Positions 18,118-25,311 of a DNA stretch of 64,000 nucleotides are shown here, piece by piece. The DNA is taken from contig NZ_VCRA01000035.1 in the NCBI RefSeq assembly GCF_005938385.1, forward strand, positions 1 through 64,000. Direction: 5' to 3'. A model generated the notes under the pieces. That model did no database searches. It had not been told where the DNA came from and saw only the letters and a program-made list of their open reading frames with translations. Origin of the DNA: Paenibacillus mesophilus (GTDB taxonomy: Bacteria; Bacillota; Bacilli; Paenibacillales; NBRC-103111). Positions within the stretch are counted from its first letter, which is position 1; each line of letters opens with the position of its first letter. Both the position numbers and the translations under genes were made by a program.

Positions 18118-18155
18118 GGCTCTAATTCGGGGAAATGAATCGCATATCCGTTCCC

Positions 18156-18182
18156 AAAAAAGTACCGAAAGGTGCTTTTTTT
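18156..18182 (+). terminator. terminator after yabG
   Basis: AAAAAAGTACC pairs with GGTGCTTTTTT around GAAA, followed by T. It is a compact stem ending the yabG transcript. Confidence 0.8.
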
Positions 18183-18277
18183 GTTTTTATCGACCAAAAT
18201 GGATAAAACTTGAACATATTGCGAATGTTAAAAGAGAAATTGGGCTCAAAAAGCGGTAAATCCCGATAGAAAAGGCA

Positions 18278-18307
18278 TTGACAATAACTTTGTTTCACTG
18301 ATATAAT
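18278..18307 (+). promoter_or_regulatory. upstream veg promoter (sigma-A consensus)
   Basis: TTGACA (18278-18283) and TATAAT (18302-18307) are perfect hexamers 18 bases apart. This is the first of a tandem pair. Confidence 0.85.
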
Positions 18308-18319
18308 ATTTGTTTTGCC

Positions 18320-18348
18320 TTGACATCTTTCGCTGGATCTTGTATAAT
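18320..18348 (+). promoter_or_regulatory. downstream veg promoter (perfect sigma-A consensus)
   Basis: TTGACA (18320-18325) and TATAAT (18343-18348) are perfect hexamers exactly 17 bases apart, 28 bases ahead of veg. Tandem strong promoters are also known for B. subtilis veg. Confidence 0.92.
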
Positions 18349-18375
18349 AGACAAGGAAAGAGGTGGTAGTTGACA

Positions 18376-18651
18376 ATGGCTAAAAATGCGCTGTTGGAAA
18401 TCAAACGCAGTTTGGAAGCCCATGTCGGGCAGAAGATCATGTTGCGGGCAAACGGGGGCCGTAGGAAAACGATCGAACGCTCCGGAGTGTTGGAAGAAAC
18501 CTACCCTTCTGTCTTTATTGTCAAGCTGGACCAGGACCATCACGCGTTCAAGCGGGTGTCTTACAGCTATGCGGACATTTTGACCGAATCGGTCGAAGTG
18601 ACCGTATGTCAGGACGAAGGACAAGTCCGTATCACCTATATTCAACATTAA
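18376..18651 (+). CDS. veg: Veg protein
   Basis: A 91-residue protein of the Veg family ([20 protein letters not shown] at the start, then [20 protein letters not shown]). Veg is abundant in vegetative cells and in B. subtilis affects biofilm matrix genes through SinR. It resembles a small SH3-like beta-barrel. The ATG at 18376 lies behind AGGTGG; an in-frame TTG six bases earlier is less likely. It is driven by two consensus sigma-A promoters and ends at a strong terminator. Confidence 0.94.
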   Translation: MAKNALLEIKRSLEAHVGQKIMLRANGGRRKTIERSGVLEETYPSVFIVKLDQDHHAFKRVSYSYADILTESVEVTVCQDEGQVRITYIQH

Positions 18652-18666
18652 CATGACGTGTAACCG

Positions 18667-18698
18667 GCGGCGAAACGAATCGTTTCGCCGCTTTTTTT
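18667..18698 (+). terminator. terminator after veg
   Basis: GCGGCGAAAC (18667-18676) pairs perfectly with GTTTCGCCGC (18682-18691), followed by seven T. The loop (GAATC) also forms the -35 of the predicted sspF promoter. Confidence 0.92.
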
Positions 18699-18706
18699 GC
18701 ATACTA
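18677..18706 (+). promoter_or_regulatory. probable sigma-G promoter of sspF
   Basis: GAATC (18677-18681) and CATACTA (18700-18706) are 18 bases apart, close to the sigma-G consensus GHATR-18-CATNHTA. It lies 36 bases before the SASP gene and overlaps the veg terminator. B. subtilis SASP genes are sigma-G dependent. Confidence 0.65.
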
Positions 18707-18741
18707 CGGATAGTCCCGCAACTTAAAGGAGGTTGGATGCG

Positions 18742-18930
18742 ATGAGTCGTCGAAGACGCGGTATCATGTCGGAGCAATTCAAGGACGAGCTTGCCAAAGA
18801 CCTGGGGTTCTACAATACGGTCCAACAGGAAGGCTGGGGAGGCATCAAGGCGAAAGACGCCGGAAATATGGTGAAACGCGCCATTCAGCTCGCAGAGCAG
18901 CAGCTGGCGAATCAAACTCCCCGCCGGTAA
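18742..18930 (+). CDS. sspF: alpha/beta-type small acid-soluble spore protein, SspF-like
   Basis: A 62-residue small acid-soluble spore protein. The conserved SASP stretch is present ([19 protein letters not shown] and [20 protein letters not shown]). These proteins coat and protect DNA in the dormant forespore. The ATG at 18742 lies nine bases behind AAAGGAGG. The N-terminus is arginine-rich (MSRRRRG), as in SspF. It has a probable sigma-G promoter upstream and its own terminator. Confidence 0.9.
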   Translation: MSRRRRGIMSEQFKDELAKDLGFYNTVQQEGWGGIKAKDAGNMVKRAIQLAEQQLANQTPRR

Positions 18931-18971
18931 AGGATTGAAGCTTCTTCTCATGAGACTTTCCCGGCAGCCTT

Positions 18972-19006
18972 AGCTAAAGCGGTCCAACTGCTTTAGCTTT
19001 TCTTTT
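18972..19006 (+). terminator. terminator after sspF
   Basis: AGCTAAAGC (18972-18980) pairs perfectly with GCTTTAGCT (18990-18998), followed by TTTCTTTT. Confidence 0.85.
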
Positions 19007-19013
19007 GACCGTT

Positions 19014-19022
19014 TGATATAAT
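19014..19022 (+). promoter_or_regulatory. extended -10 promoter of ispE
   Basis: TGA precedes a perfect TATAAT (19017-19022), 35 bases before ispE. No convincing -35 is present, as is common for extended -10 promoters. Confidence 0.55.
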
Positions 19023-19057
19023 ATGGAAAGCTATCGCTTCGGTAAAGGTTGTGGGCT

Positions 19058-19912
19058 ATGAAAATATACGAGAAGGCACCGGCGAAAATCAATCTGCTTC
19101 TGGACGTATTGCGCAAAAGGGACGACGGCTACCACGAGGTCGAAATGGTAATGACCATGATCGATTTGGCGGACCGTCTCGAGATGCAGGAGCTTCCGCG
19201 CGACACGATCATCATCGCAAGCCAAGCGGGCTACATCCCGTTGGACGAGAAAAATTTGGCGTTTCAAGCGGCCAAGCTGATTAAAGAACGCTATGACGTC
19301 CGAAGCGGCGTCTATATTCATCTGGATAAGCGCATTCCGGTAGCGGCCGGACTTGCTGGAGGAAGCAGCGATGCGGCAGCCGCTCTGCGCGGCTTGAATC
19401 GGCTCTGGAGGCTGAATATCCCTACCGAGGAGCTGCAAACGCTCGGCGCTGAGCTCGGCTCCGACGTGCCGTTCTGCGTGACGGGCGGGACGGCGGTCGC
19501 TCGGGGGCGGGGGGAGAAGCTGGAGCCAATTGAAGGACCTCCGCAGTGCTGGGTCATTTTGGCCAAGCCCCCGATTCACGTCTCGACACAGGAAATATAC
19601 GGCCGGCTTCACGCTCCGTCCATCGAGCGCCATCCGTCTGCGGCGGACATGCTCCGGGCGATCCGCGAGAAGCGGTTTGCCGATATGTGCGCCGCGATGG
19701 GCAACGTGCTGGAGGATGTGACGATCCGGCATTATCCGGAAGTGAGACAAATCAAGGAATGCATGCTGCGGCTCGGGGCGGACGGGGCGATGATGTCCGG
19801 CAGCGGACCTACCGTGTTCGGACTCGTGCAGAAGCAGTCGAAGGTGGCCCGCATTTATAACGGACTTCGCGGGTTTTGCAAAGATGTGTACGCGGTTCGT
19901 CTTTTGCCGTAA
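19058..19912 (+). CDS. ispE: 4-diphosphocytidyl-2-C-methyl-D-erythritol kinase
   Basis: A 284-residue GHMP kinase of the MEP isoprenoid pathway that phosphorylates CDP-methylerythritol in the cytosol. Motifs: [13 protein letters not shown], the ATP-binding [20 protein letters not shown], and [21 protein letters not shown] 19058 follows AAAGG. It shows that this organism makes isoprenoids by the MEP route. Order sspF-ispE-purR matches B. subtilis. Confidence 0.95.
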   Translation: MKIYEKAPAKINLLLDVLRKRDDGYHEVEMVMTMIDLADRLEMQELPRDTIIIASQAGYIPLDEKNLAFQAAKLIKERYDVRSGVYIHLDKRIPVAAGLAGGSSDAAAALRGLNRLWRLNIPTEELQTLGAELGSDVPFCVTGGTAVARGRGEKLEPIEGPPQCWVILAKPPIHVSTQEIYGRLHAPSIERHPSAADMLRAIREKRFADMCAAMGNVLEDVTIRHYPEVRQIKECMLRLGADGAMMSGSGPTVFGLVQKQSKVARIYNGLRGFCKDVYAVRLLP

Positions 19913-19916
19913 TTTG

Positions 19917-19946
19917 TTGCGAAAAACCGTATGAAAGTGATATATT
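19917..19946 (+). promoter_or_regulatory. sigma-A promoter of purR
   Basis: TTGCGA (19917-19922) and TATATT (19941-19946) are 18 bases apart, and TGA precedes the -10. A CGAA core at 19920-19923 overlaps the -35. Confidence 0.55.
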
Positions 19947-19954
19947 TTGTGTAT

Positions 19955-19967
19955 ATTATTCGGAAAT
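19955..19967 (-). promoter_or_regulatory. PurBox at purR
   Basis: On the minus strand ATTTCCGAATAAT matches the Bacillus PurBox AWWWCCGAACWWT at 12 of 13 positions. It lies between the promoter and the purR start. B. subtilis purR is autoregulated through PurBoxes. Confidence 0.6.
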
Positions 19968-19992
19968 TTTGCGGTAGTGGGGGGAGAGGCGC

Positions 19993-20811
19993 GTGAAAAA
20001 ATTGAAGCGAAGTGCCAGATTGGTGGAAATGACGCAATATTTGTTGTTCCGCCCCCACACGCTAATACCGCTTACCGTATTCGCGGAACGGTACGCGTCC
20101 GCCAAGTCGTCGATCAGCGAAGATTTGGCCATCATCAAGGAAGTATTCGAAGAGGAAGGACTCGGCGACCTTCATACGCTGGCCGGAGCGGCCGGCGGCG
20201 TCAAGTTCGCTCCGAAAATATCCAAGACGGCGGCGCTCGACATTTTGGAAGAAATCCGGCACGAGCTCGAGCAGCCCGACCGGGTGCTGCCAGGCGGCTA
20301 CTTGTATATGAGCGATATGCTCGGACACCCGAGCCTCGTCAACAAGATCGGCAAAATGTTTGCAACCGCCTTCGCGGACAAGCCTCTGGACGTCGTCATG
20401 ACGGTGGAGACGAAAGGCATTCCGCTCGCCTATGCGACCGCTTCGTTTCTGAATTTGCCGGTAGTGATCGTGAGGCGGGATAACCGGGTGACGGAAGGCT
20501 CGGCTGTCAGCATCAACTACGTGTCCGGCTCGACCAAGCGGATCTCGACGATGTCGCTTGGCCGCAGAGCGCTCAAGGAGCAGTCGAATGTCCTGATCGT
20601 CGACGATTTCATGCGCGCGGGTGGAACGATTCAAGGAATGATCGATCTGCTGCGGGAATTCCGGGCGACAGTACAGGGAGTAGGCGTATTCGTAGAGTCC
20701 GCCGAGGTCGACGAGCATCTGATCGAGGATTACGTATCGGTCGCCAAGCTGACAAGCGTAGATCCGAAAACGAAACAAATTTCGGTGCTGCCGGGCAGTT
20801 ATTTCAACTGA
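19993..20811 (+). CDS. purR: purine operon repressor PurR
   Basis: A 272-residue regulator. The N-terminus is a winged-helix domain (KRSARLVEMTQYLLFRPHTL). The rest is a phosphoribosyltransferase-fold effector domain with the PRPP-binding VLIVDDFMRAGGTIQGM. PurR represses purine synthesis genes and is released by PRPP. Start is GTG 19993 behind GGGGAGAGG. A PurBox upstream suggests autoregulation. It is followed by ridA, as in B. subtilis. Confidence 0.95.
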   Translation: MKKLKRSARLVEMTQYLLFRPHTLIPLTVFAERYASAKSSISEDLAIIKEVFEEEGLGDLHTLAGAAGGVKFAPKISKTAALDILEEIRHELEQPDRVLPGGYLYMSDMLGHPSLVNKIGKMFATAFADKPLDVVMTVETKGIPLAYATASFLNLPVVIVRRDNRVTEGSAVSINYVSGSTKRISTMSLGRRALKEQSNVLIVDDFMRAGGTIQGMIDLLREFRATVQGVGVFVESAEVDEHLIEDYVSVAKLTSVDPKTKQISVLPGSYFN

Positions 20812-20851
20812 AGCCGGGGCAGCCATAAAACAATGAAACGGGGTATCGCAA

Positions 20852-21244
20852 GTGAACATTGAAATCGTATCCACGACCAAAGCTCCTGCCGCAATCGGTC
20901 CTTATTCGCAAGCGGTTACGCTCGGCGATCTGATCTTCACCTCCGGGCAAATTCCGCTCGATGAGAACGGCCAGCTGGTGGAAGGCGGCATCGAGGAACA
21001 GACCCATCAAGTATTCCGGAACTTGTCCGCAGTGCTGGAGGCGGCGGGCTCAACTTTTGCGAATGTAGTCAAAGCGACGGTGTTTATCAAAGATATGAAT
21101 CAATTCGCGGCCGTCAATCAAATATATGCTTCGTACTTCGGGGACCATAAGCCGGCACGCTCCACCGTTGAAGTGGCGCGCCTTCCGAGAGATGTTCTTG
21201 TCGAAATCGAACTGATTGCGACGAAAGTTGTCGAAAAAGTTTAA
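20852..21244 (+). CDS. ridA: RidA family 2-iminobutanoate/2-iminopropanoate deaminase (YabJ)
   Basis: A 130-residue RidA/YjgF/YabJ enzyme that hydrolyses reactive enamines and imines formed by PLP enzymes. Family motifs: [21 protein letters not shown], and the catalytic arginine in [13 protein letters not shown]. Start is GTG 20852; the ribosome site is modest. It lies 40 bases after purR and is probably co-transcribed with it. Confidence 0.95.
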   Translation: MNIEIVSTTKAPAAIGPYSQAVTLGDLIFTSGQIPLDENGQLVEGGIEEQTHQVFRNLSAVLEAAGSTFANVVKATVFIKDMNQFAAVNQIYASYFGDHKPARSTVEVARLPRDVLVEIELIATKVVEKV

Positions 21245-21290
21245 ATAGAAAATTAAATTTTAAAAAAAACGATTTTTTCGGAAAAATCTA

Positions 21291-21319
21291 GGAGGAATCA
21301 GCTCTGTGATGTGGAAGTA
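21291..21319 (+). promoter_or_regulatory. probable sigma-H promoter of spoVG
   Basis: GGAGGAATC (21291-21299) and GTGGAAGTA (21311-21319) are 11 bases apart, each with one mismatch to the sigma-H pattern RNAGGAWWW-N11-12-RNNGAATWW. An A/T-rich stretch lies upstream (21243-21290). In B. subtilis spoVG is sigma-H dependent and AbrB binds such an A/T-rich region. Confidence 0.5.
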
Positions 21320-21358
21320 TACACCAAGTCTCGCATAGTCCAAAGGTGGTGAACACAA

Positions 21359-21643
21359 TTGCAGATTACTGATGTACGTCTTCGCCGGGTGAATTCCGAG
21401 GGGAGAATGAAAGCGATTGCTTCCATAACGATTGACAACGAATTTGTCGTTCACGACATTCGCGTCATCGATGGAAACAACGGGATGTTCGTCGCGATGC
21501 CGAGCAAGAGAACGCCGGATGGCGAGTTCCGCGACATTGCGCATCCGATTTCTTCCACAACTCGCGAAAAAATCCAAGCGGCCGTCTTGGCTGAGTACGA
21601 GCGGGTTTCCAGCGAGGAAGAAGTTATCGAAGAAGGAGCCTGA
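21359..21643 (+). CDS. spoVG: SpoVG septation/RNA-binding regulator
   Basis: A 94-residue SpoVG, nearly invariant in the family core ([55 protein letters not shown]). SpoVG affects spore cortex formation and asymmetric septation, and homologues bind nucleic acids. Start is TTG 21359, eight bases behind AAGGTGGTG. A probable sigma-H promoter and an A/T-rich block lie upstream. Confidence 0.96.
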   Translation: MQITDVRLRRVNSEGRMKAIASITIDNEFVVHDIRVIDGNNGMFVAMPSKRTPDGEFRDIAHPISSTTREKIQAAVLAEYERVSSEEEVIEEGA

Positions 21644-21662
21644 GATCATGCGACGGTGAAGG

Positions 21663-21692
21663 GAGCCGGACTTTCGGCTCTCTTTTCTTTTT
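21663..21692 (+). terminator. terminator after spoVG
   Basis: GAGCCG (21663-21668) pairs with CGGCTC (21675-21680), followed by TCTTTTCTTTTT. Confidence 0.75.
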
Positions 21693-21745
21693 GCTACAAT
21701 TGCGATATATTCGGTAAGGAATCTAGCTTTGGGAGGTTGAAACGA

Positions 21746-23143
21746 ATGCGGATGCTAGGGATTGTGCTTGCCGCCGGGCAAGGCAAACGGATGAAATCGA
21801 AGCTGTACAAGGTGCTTCATCCGGTATGCGGCAAACCGATGGTAGGTCACGTGCTCGATGTGCTGGATTCGGTCCGGGTTGATCGGAAGGTGGTAATCGT
21901 CGGTCATGGTGCGGAGGAAGTGAAGAGCTATGTTGGCGATCGCGCGGAGTTTGCCCTGCAAGCCGAGCAGCTAGGTACGGGTCATGCCGTACTGATGGCC
22001 AAACCGCTGCTGGAGCAGGAAGAAGGCGTCACGGTCGTTATTTGCGGAGATACGCCGCTGATCCGGTCGGACTCGCTGGAAACGATGATTCGTCTTCACC
22101 GGGAGCAAGGAGCGGCTGCAACGCTCATGAGCGCCGAGCTCGGCGTCCCTCAAGGATACGGGCGCATCGTCCGCAACGAGCAGGGGCACGTGGTGCGCAT
22201 CGTGGAGCAGAAAGATTGTTCCCCCGATCAGGATGCCATCCGGGAAATCAACGCAGGCACTTATTGTTTCGATAACCGCAAGCTGTTCGCCGCCTTGGCG
22301 AAAGTGAAGAACGATAACGCCCAGAAGGAATACTACTTCACCGATGTAGTCGGTATTTTGCGCGAGCAGGGCGAGACCGTGCTGGCCTATTGCACGAATG
22401 ACGAATCCGAGTGGATCGGCGTGAACGATCGCGTCGCTTTGTCGGAAGCGGAAAAATATATGCGGGAGCGCATCAACCGTAAGCATATGACGAACGGGGT
22501 AACGATTGTGGACCCCGCCAATACGTATATCGAGAAAGACGTTGAGATTGGCGCGGACACCGTCCTGCATCCGGGAACGATTCTGCGCGGGAAGACTGTA
22601 GTCGGGGAAGATTGCGTCATCGGCCCGAACTGCGAATTGACGGATACGGCAGTAGCTGCCGGAGTTCAGATCAAACATTCCGTCCTATCGGAAGCCGATG
22701 TAGGGCAAGGCTGCACCGTAGGGCCGTTCGCTTATTTGCGTCCCGGAGCGAAGCTGGCCGGCAACGTCAAAATCGGCGATTTCGTTGAAATCAAGAATGC
22801 CTTCCTGGACGAGGGGGCAAAAGTATCGCACTTGAGCTATATCGGCGACGCTCATGTCGGCAAAAACGTCAACGTCGGCTGCGGCGCGATCACCGTCAAT
22901 TATGACGGGTTCAACAAGCATAAAACCGTTATCGGCGACGATGCTTTCATCGGCAGCAATGTGAACTTGGTAGCGCCGGTGACGATCGGGAAGGGCGCGT
23001 TCGTGGTGGCCGGTTCGACCATTACGATAGATGTAGCGGAGAACGATATGGCGATCGCCAGGGAGCGGCAGGATAATAAACCGGGCTATGCCGAGAAGCT
23101 TCGCGCCAGATTTAAAGCGGCTAAAGAAAACAAGTCCAAATAA
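21746..23143 (+). CDS. glmU: bifunctional UDP-GlcNAc pyrophosphorylase / GlcN-1-P N-acetyltransferase
   Basis: A 465-residue enzyme making UDP-GlcNAc for peptidoglycan and wall polymers. The N-terminal domain has LAAGQGKRMKSKLYKVLHPV and the nucleotide-binding QAEQLGTGHAVL. The C-terminal half is a left-handed beta-helix of hexapeptide repeats with the acetyl-CoA site (HLSYIGDAHVGKNVNVGCGA). ATG 21746 is nine bases behind GGGAGG; the long upstream open frame is discounted. In B. subtilis prs follows; here ctc follows directly. Confidence 0.96.
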   Translation: MRMLGIVLAAGQGKRMKSKLYKVLHPVCGKPMVGHVLDVLDSVRVDRKVVIVGHGAEEVKSYVGDRAEFALQAEQLGTGHAVLMAKPLLEQEEGVTVVICGDTPLIRSDSLETMIRLHREQGAAATLMSAELGVPQGYGRIVRNEQGHVVRIVEQKDCSPDQDAIREINAGTYCFDNRKLFAALAKVKNDNAQKEYYFTDVVGILREQGETVLAYCTNDESEWIGVNDRVALSEAEKYMRERINRKHMTNGVTIVDPANTYIEKDVEIGADTVLHPGTILRGKTVVGEDCVIGPNCELTDTAVAAGVQIKHSVLSEADVGQGCTVGPFAYLRPGAKLAGNVKIGDFVEIKNAFLDEGAKVSHLSYIGDAHVGKNVNVGCGAITVNYDGFNKHKTVIGDDAFIGSNVNLVAPVTIGKGAFVVAGSTITIDVAENDMAIARERQDNKPGYAEKLRARFKAAKENKSK

Positions 23144-23171
23144 ATACGAATTGGGTAAAGGCTCCTAGCAT

Positions 23172-23197
23172 GTTTCGATCCTCCTCAAGATGGGTAA
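23172..23197 (+). promoter_or_regulatory. sigma-B-like promoter of ctc
   Basis: GTTTCG (23172-23177) and GGGTAA (23192-23197) are 14 bases apart, resembling sigma-B promoters (GTTTAA-12-14-GGGTAT). The ctc gene is a classic sigma-B target in B. subtilis. Whether this organism has sigma-B cannot be seen here. Confidence 0.4.
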
Positions 23198-23238
23198 GTT
23201 AAACAAGACCAGCCATTTTGTCAGGAGGTATTTCGAAC

Positions 23239-23868
23239 ATGGAATTGACATTGAAAGCGGAAAGCCGCAATGGCAGCGCAACGAAATCCGACTTAAAAAA
23301 AATGCGGGAGCGCGGCAAAATACCGGCTGTCGTATACGGCAAAAAAGTAGCGAGCACTCCGATATCCGTGGATGAGAAGCAGCTGGTGGCACTGCTGAAG
23401 CAAAATCCGCATGCCATCATCCAGATGGATATTCCAGATGCCGGGAAGCAACCGGTCATGATTACCGGTACACAGCGAGACAGCATTCAGCGGAGCTTGC
23501 TGCACATCGATTTCCATCAGATCAATATGGACGAACCGATCCGGGCGACAGTAGGTCTCGAGTTTACGGGCGAATCGCCTGCCCAGCGGGAAGGCGGAGT
23601 GCTGACGGCATTGCTGCACGAGGTCGAGGTGCGCTGTCTGCCCGAGCATTTGCCGAGCGCGATTGCGGTTGACATTAGCGGTCTCGAGCTGGGAGGGAGC
23701 TTCCTAGCCAAAGATTTGCAGCTTCCTCCCGAGGTCGAGTTAAAGACGGACGATAATGCCGTATTGGCCACGATACTCGTTCCGCAGAAGGCGACCGAGG
23801 AAGCCGAAGAAGCGGCCAACGAGGCGAAAGATGCCGAATCGGCGGAAGAAGCCGTCAAGCAGGACTGA
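23239..23868 (+). CDS. ctc: general stress protein Ctc / 50S ribosomal protein L25
   Basis: A 209-residue protein with an N-terminal L25 domain that binds 5S rRNA (LTLKAESRNGSATKSDLKKM; GKIPAVVYGKK) and a C-terminal TL5/CTC domain. It ends in an acidic tail (KATEEAEEAANEAKDAESAE). ATG 23239 follows AGGAGG; an upstream in-frame ATG at 23218 lies before that site. It is separated from glmU by 95 bases containing a possible stress promoter. Confidence 0.93.
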   Translation: MELTLKAESRNGSATKSDLKKMRERGKIPAVVYGKKVASTPISVDEKQLVALLKQNPHAIIQMDIPDAGKQPVMITGTQRDSIQRSLLHIDFHQINMDEPIRATVGLEFTGESPAQREGGVLTALLHEVEVRCLPEHLPSAIAVDISGLELGGSFLAKDLQLPPEVELKTDDNAVLATILVPQKATEEAEEAANEAKDAESAEEAVKQD

Positions 23869-23887
23869 CGGCTTCCCGGCCAAGGCA

Positions 23888-23930
23888 AAGGGTTACGTTC
23901 CGTATACGGACGCGTAACCCTTCTTTTGTT
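23888..23930 (+). terminator. terminator after ctc
   Basis: AAGGGTTACG (23888-23897) pairs perfectly with CGTAACCCTT (23913-23922), followed by CTTTTGTTT. Confidence 0.85.
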
Positions 23931-23979
23931 TCCCGAAAATTGCAGTTATACTGCTATGGATGGGCATTCCGGCGCCGAA

Positions 23980-24180
23980 TCAATAACCCGGACGGGATAT
24001 AAACGTGTACAAGCCCCGATTGTAATAAGTGCTGTTTACTTTGATGAACGATTGGGTGACGCGTTCCACGTAGCCGATATCTCGGTGAAGCTGCTCCAAA
24101 TAAATTTGCACGGGCACTTGATGTTCGATATGATCTTGGAAATGGTGGTCTTCAGAAATAGGATCGCCGTTGGAATACAT
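23980..24180 (-). CDS. conserved-looking small protein of unknown function
   Basis: A 66-residue soluble protein rich in histidine, aspartate and tyrosine (DHHFQDHIEHQVPVQIYLEQ; HRDIGYVERVTQSFIKVNST). I do not recognise the family. The ATG at 24180 is chosen because GAGGGCGG lies just upstream on the minus strand; in-frame TTG and ATG codons at 24228 and 24222 would add 14-16 residues. It is the only minus-strand gene between ctc and pth. The overlapping plus-strand frame (23926-24210) looks less protein-like. Confidence that it is a real gene is moderate. Confidence 0.6.
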   Translation of the reverse strand: MYSNGDPISEDHHFQDHIEHQVPVQIYLEQLHRDIGYVERVTQSFIKVNSTYYNRGLYTFISRPGY

Positions 24181-24293
24181 AGTTCCGCCCTCGCTCGTCT
24201 TGAATTTTGATTTTGATAGCATAGACAATCGAAGCCGGCATTTCGTTGCATATGAACTAATAATTTTTTTTGAAAGGAAACTGTGATCGGGCT

Positions 24294-24854
24294 ATGAAAT
24301 GGATAGTAGGACTAGGCAATCCCGGAACCGCCTATCGCAACAACCGCCATAACGTAGGATTTATGGTTCTGGACCGTGCCGCCGAGCAGTGGGGCATCTC
24401 GATCGGCCAAAATAAATTCAAGGCGCTGGTGGGCGAAGGGCATGTCAAAGGGGAAAAGGTGTTTTTACTGAAGCCGATGACGTACATGAACTTGTCGGGG
24501 GAATCAATGCGGGCGTTCATGGATTTTTACAAAGCGCCGTTAGAGGATTGCATCGTCGTATACGACGACATGGACACCCCGTTCGGTCAAATCCGGCTTC
24601 GCTACCAAGGCAGCGCCGGCGGGCACAACGGCATCAAATCGATTATTCAGCATGCCGGCACGCAGTCGTTTAACCGGATTCGCGTCGGTGTATCCCGTCC
24701 GGCGCCTGGCTACAGCATAGTCGATTATGTGTTGGCTGATTTTTCGAAGGAAGAAGCGAAGACGCTCCCCGAAGCCGTGCAAAAATCGGTGGACGCGCTG
24801 GAATATGCGATTGAGTACAGCTTCGACAAGACGATGGCGAACTTCAACAAGTAA
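24294..24854 (+). CDS. pth: peptidyl-tRNA hydrolase
   Basis: A 186-residue enzyme that frees tRNA from peptidyl-tRNA released by stalled ribosomes. Motifs: IVGLGNPGTAYRNNRHNVGF with the catalytic histidine and asparagine, LKPMTYMNLSGES, and VYDDMDTPFGQIRLR. ATG 24294 is the family start; an AAAGGA lies about 20 bases upstream, so the ribosome site is poor. In B. subtilis the orthologue is spoVC. Confidence 0.95.
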   Translation: MKWIVGLGNPGTAYRNNRHNVGFMVLDRAAEQWGISIGQNKFKALVGEGHVKGEKVFLLKPMTYMNLSGESMRAFMDFYKAPLEDCIVVYDDMDTPFGQIRLRYQGSAGGHNGIKSIIQHAGTQSFNRIRVGVSRPAPGYSIVDYVLADFSKEEAKTLPEAVQKSVDALEYAIEYSFDKTMANFNK

Positions 24855-24900
24855 GAAGACGAATGAAGCGGGCAGACCGGCCCGATCGGCGGCTAAGTTT

Positions 24901-24937
24901 ACGCATATTTGTTCATACTAGTACGAAGAATATGCGT
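24901..24937. repeat. imperfect 37-base palindrome upstream of fin
   Basis: ACGCATATT (24901-24909) and AATATGCGT (24929-24937) are exact reverse complements. The interior TTCATACTAGTACGAA is itself nearly palindromic around CTAG. There is no T-run. Part of it recurs upstream of nadA at 53234-53263. Confidence 0.75.
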
Positions 24938-24969
24938 TAACGATACTAACCCGGTTGGGAGGACGACCT

Positions 24970-25200
24970 ATGACAGTAAAATACGTGTGCCGGCATTGCT
25001 CGGCGCAGCTCGGGGAAATCGACAATCCGCAGGTGAACGAAATTCAATTAGGCTTCCATTTCTTGACCCCCGAAGAGCGCAGAGATATAATTACGTATAG
25101 TCACAGTGGCGACGTACTCGTCAAGCTTACGTGCGACTACTGCCGTAAAGCGCTTGACGAACACCCGGAATTGAACCTGGTCGCCAGTCCGCTCCAATAA
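24970..25200 (+). CDS. fin: anti-sigma-F factor Fin (YabK)
   Basis: A 76-residue zinc-ribbon protein with two CxxC pairs (YVCRHCSAQLGEI and LTCDYCRKALDEH). Fin inhibits sigma-F in the forespore and so helps the switch to sigma-G. ATG 24970 lies six bases behind GGGAGGA. The window therefore encodes two sigma-switch regulators, Gin and Fin. The order pth-fin-mfd is as in B. subtilis. Confidence 0.93.
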   Translation: MTVKYVCRHCSAQLGEIDNPQVNEIQLGFHFLTPEERRDIITYSHSGDVLVKLTCDYCRKALDEHPELNLVASPLQ

Positions 25201-25250
25201 TCGGAGCTTGCACGGACGATAGAACAGATTCGATCGGATACGAAATAAGG

Positions 25251-25281
25251 GCCTCGGTACTTTAACCAAGGCTTTCTTTTT
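25251..25281 (+). terminator. terminator after fin
   Basis: GCCTCGGT (25251-25258) pairs with ACCAAGGC (25265-25272) with one mismatch, followed by TTTCTTTTT. Confidence 0.75.
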
Positions 25282-25311
25282 GGTTTGCTCGTATAAAAGG
25301 AGTGTATTCCC

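Noticed and set aside
23926-24210. 94-residue plus-strand reading frame between ctc and pth
   Set aside because: It begins inside the T-run of the ctc terminator and overlaps the more protein-like minus-strand frame; no ribosome site.
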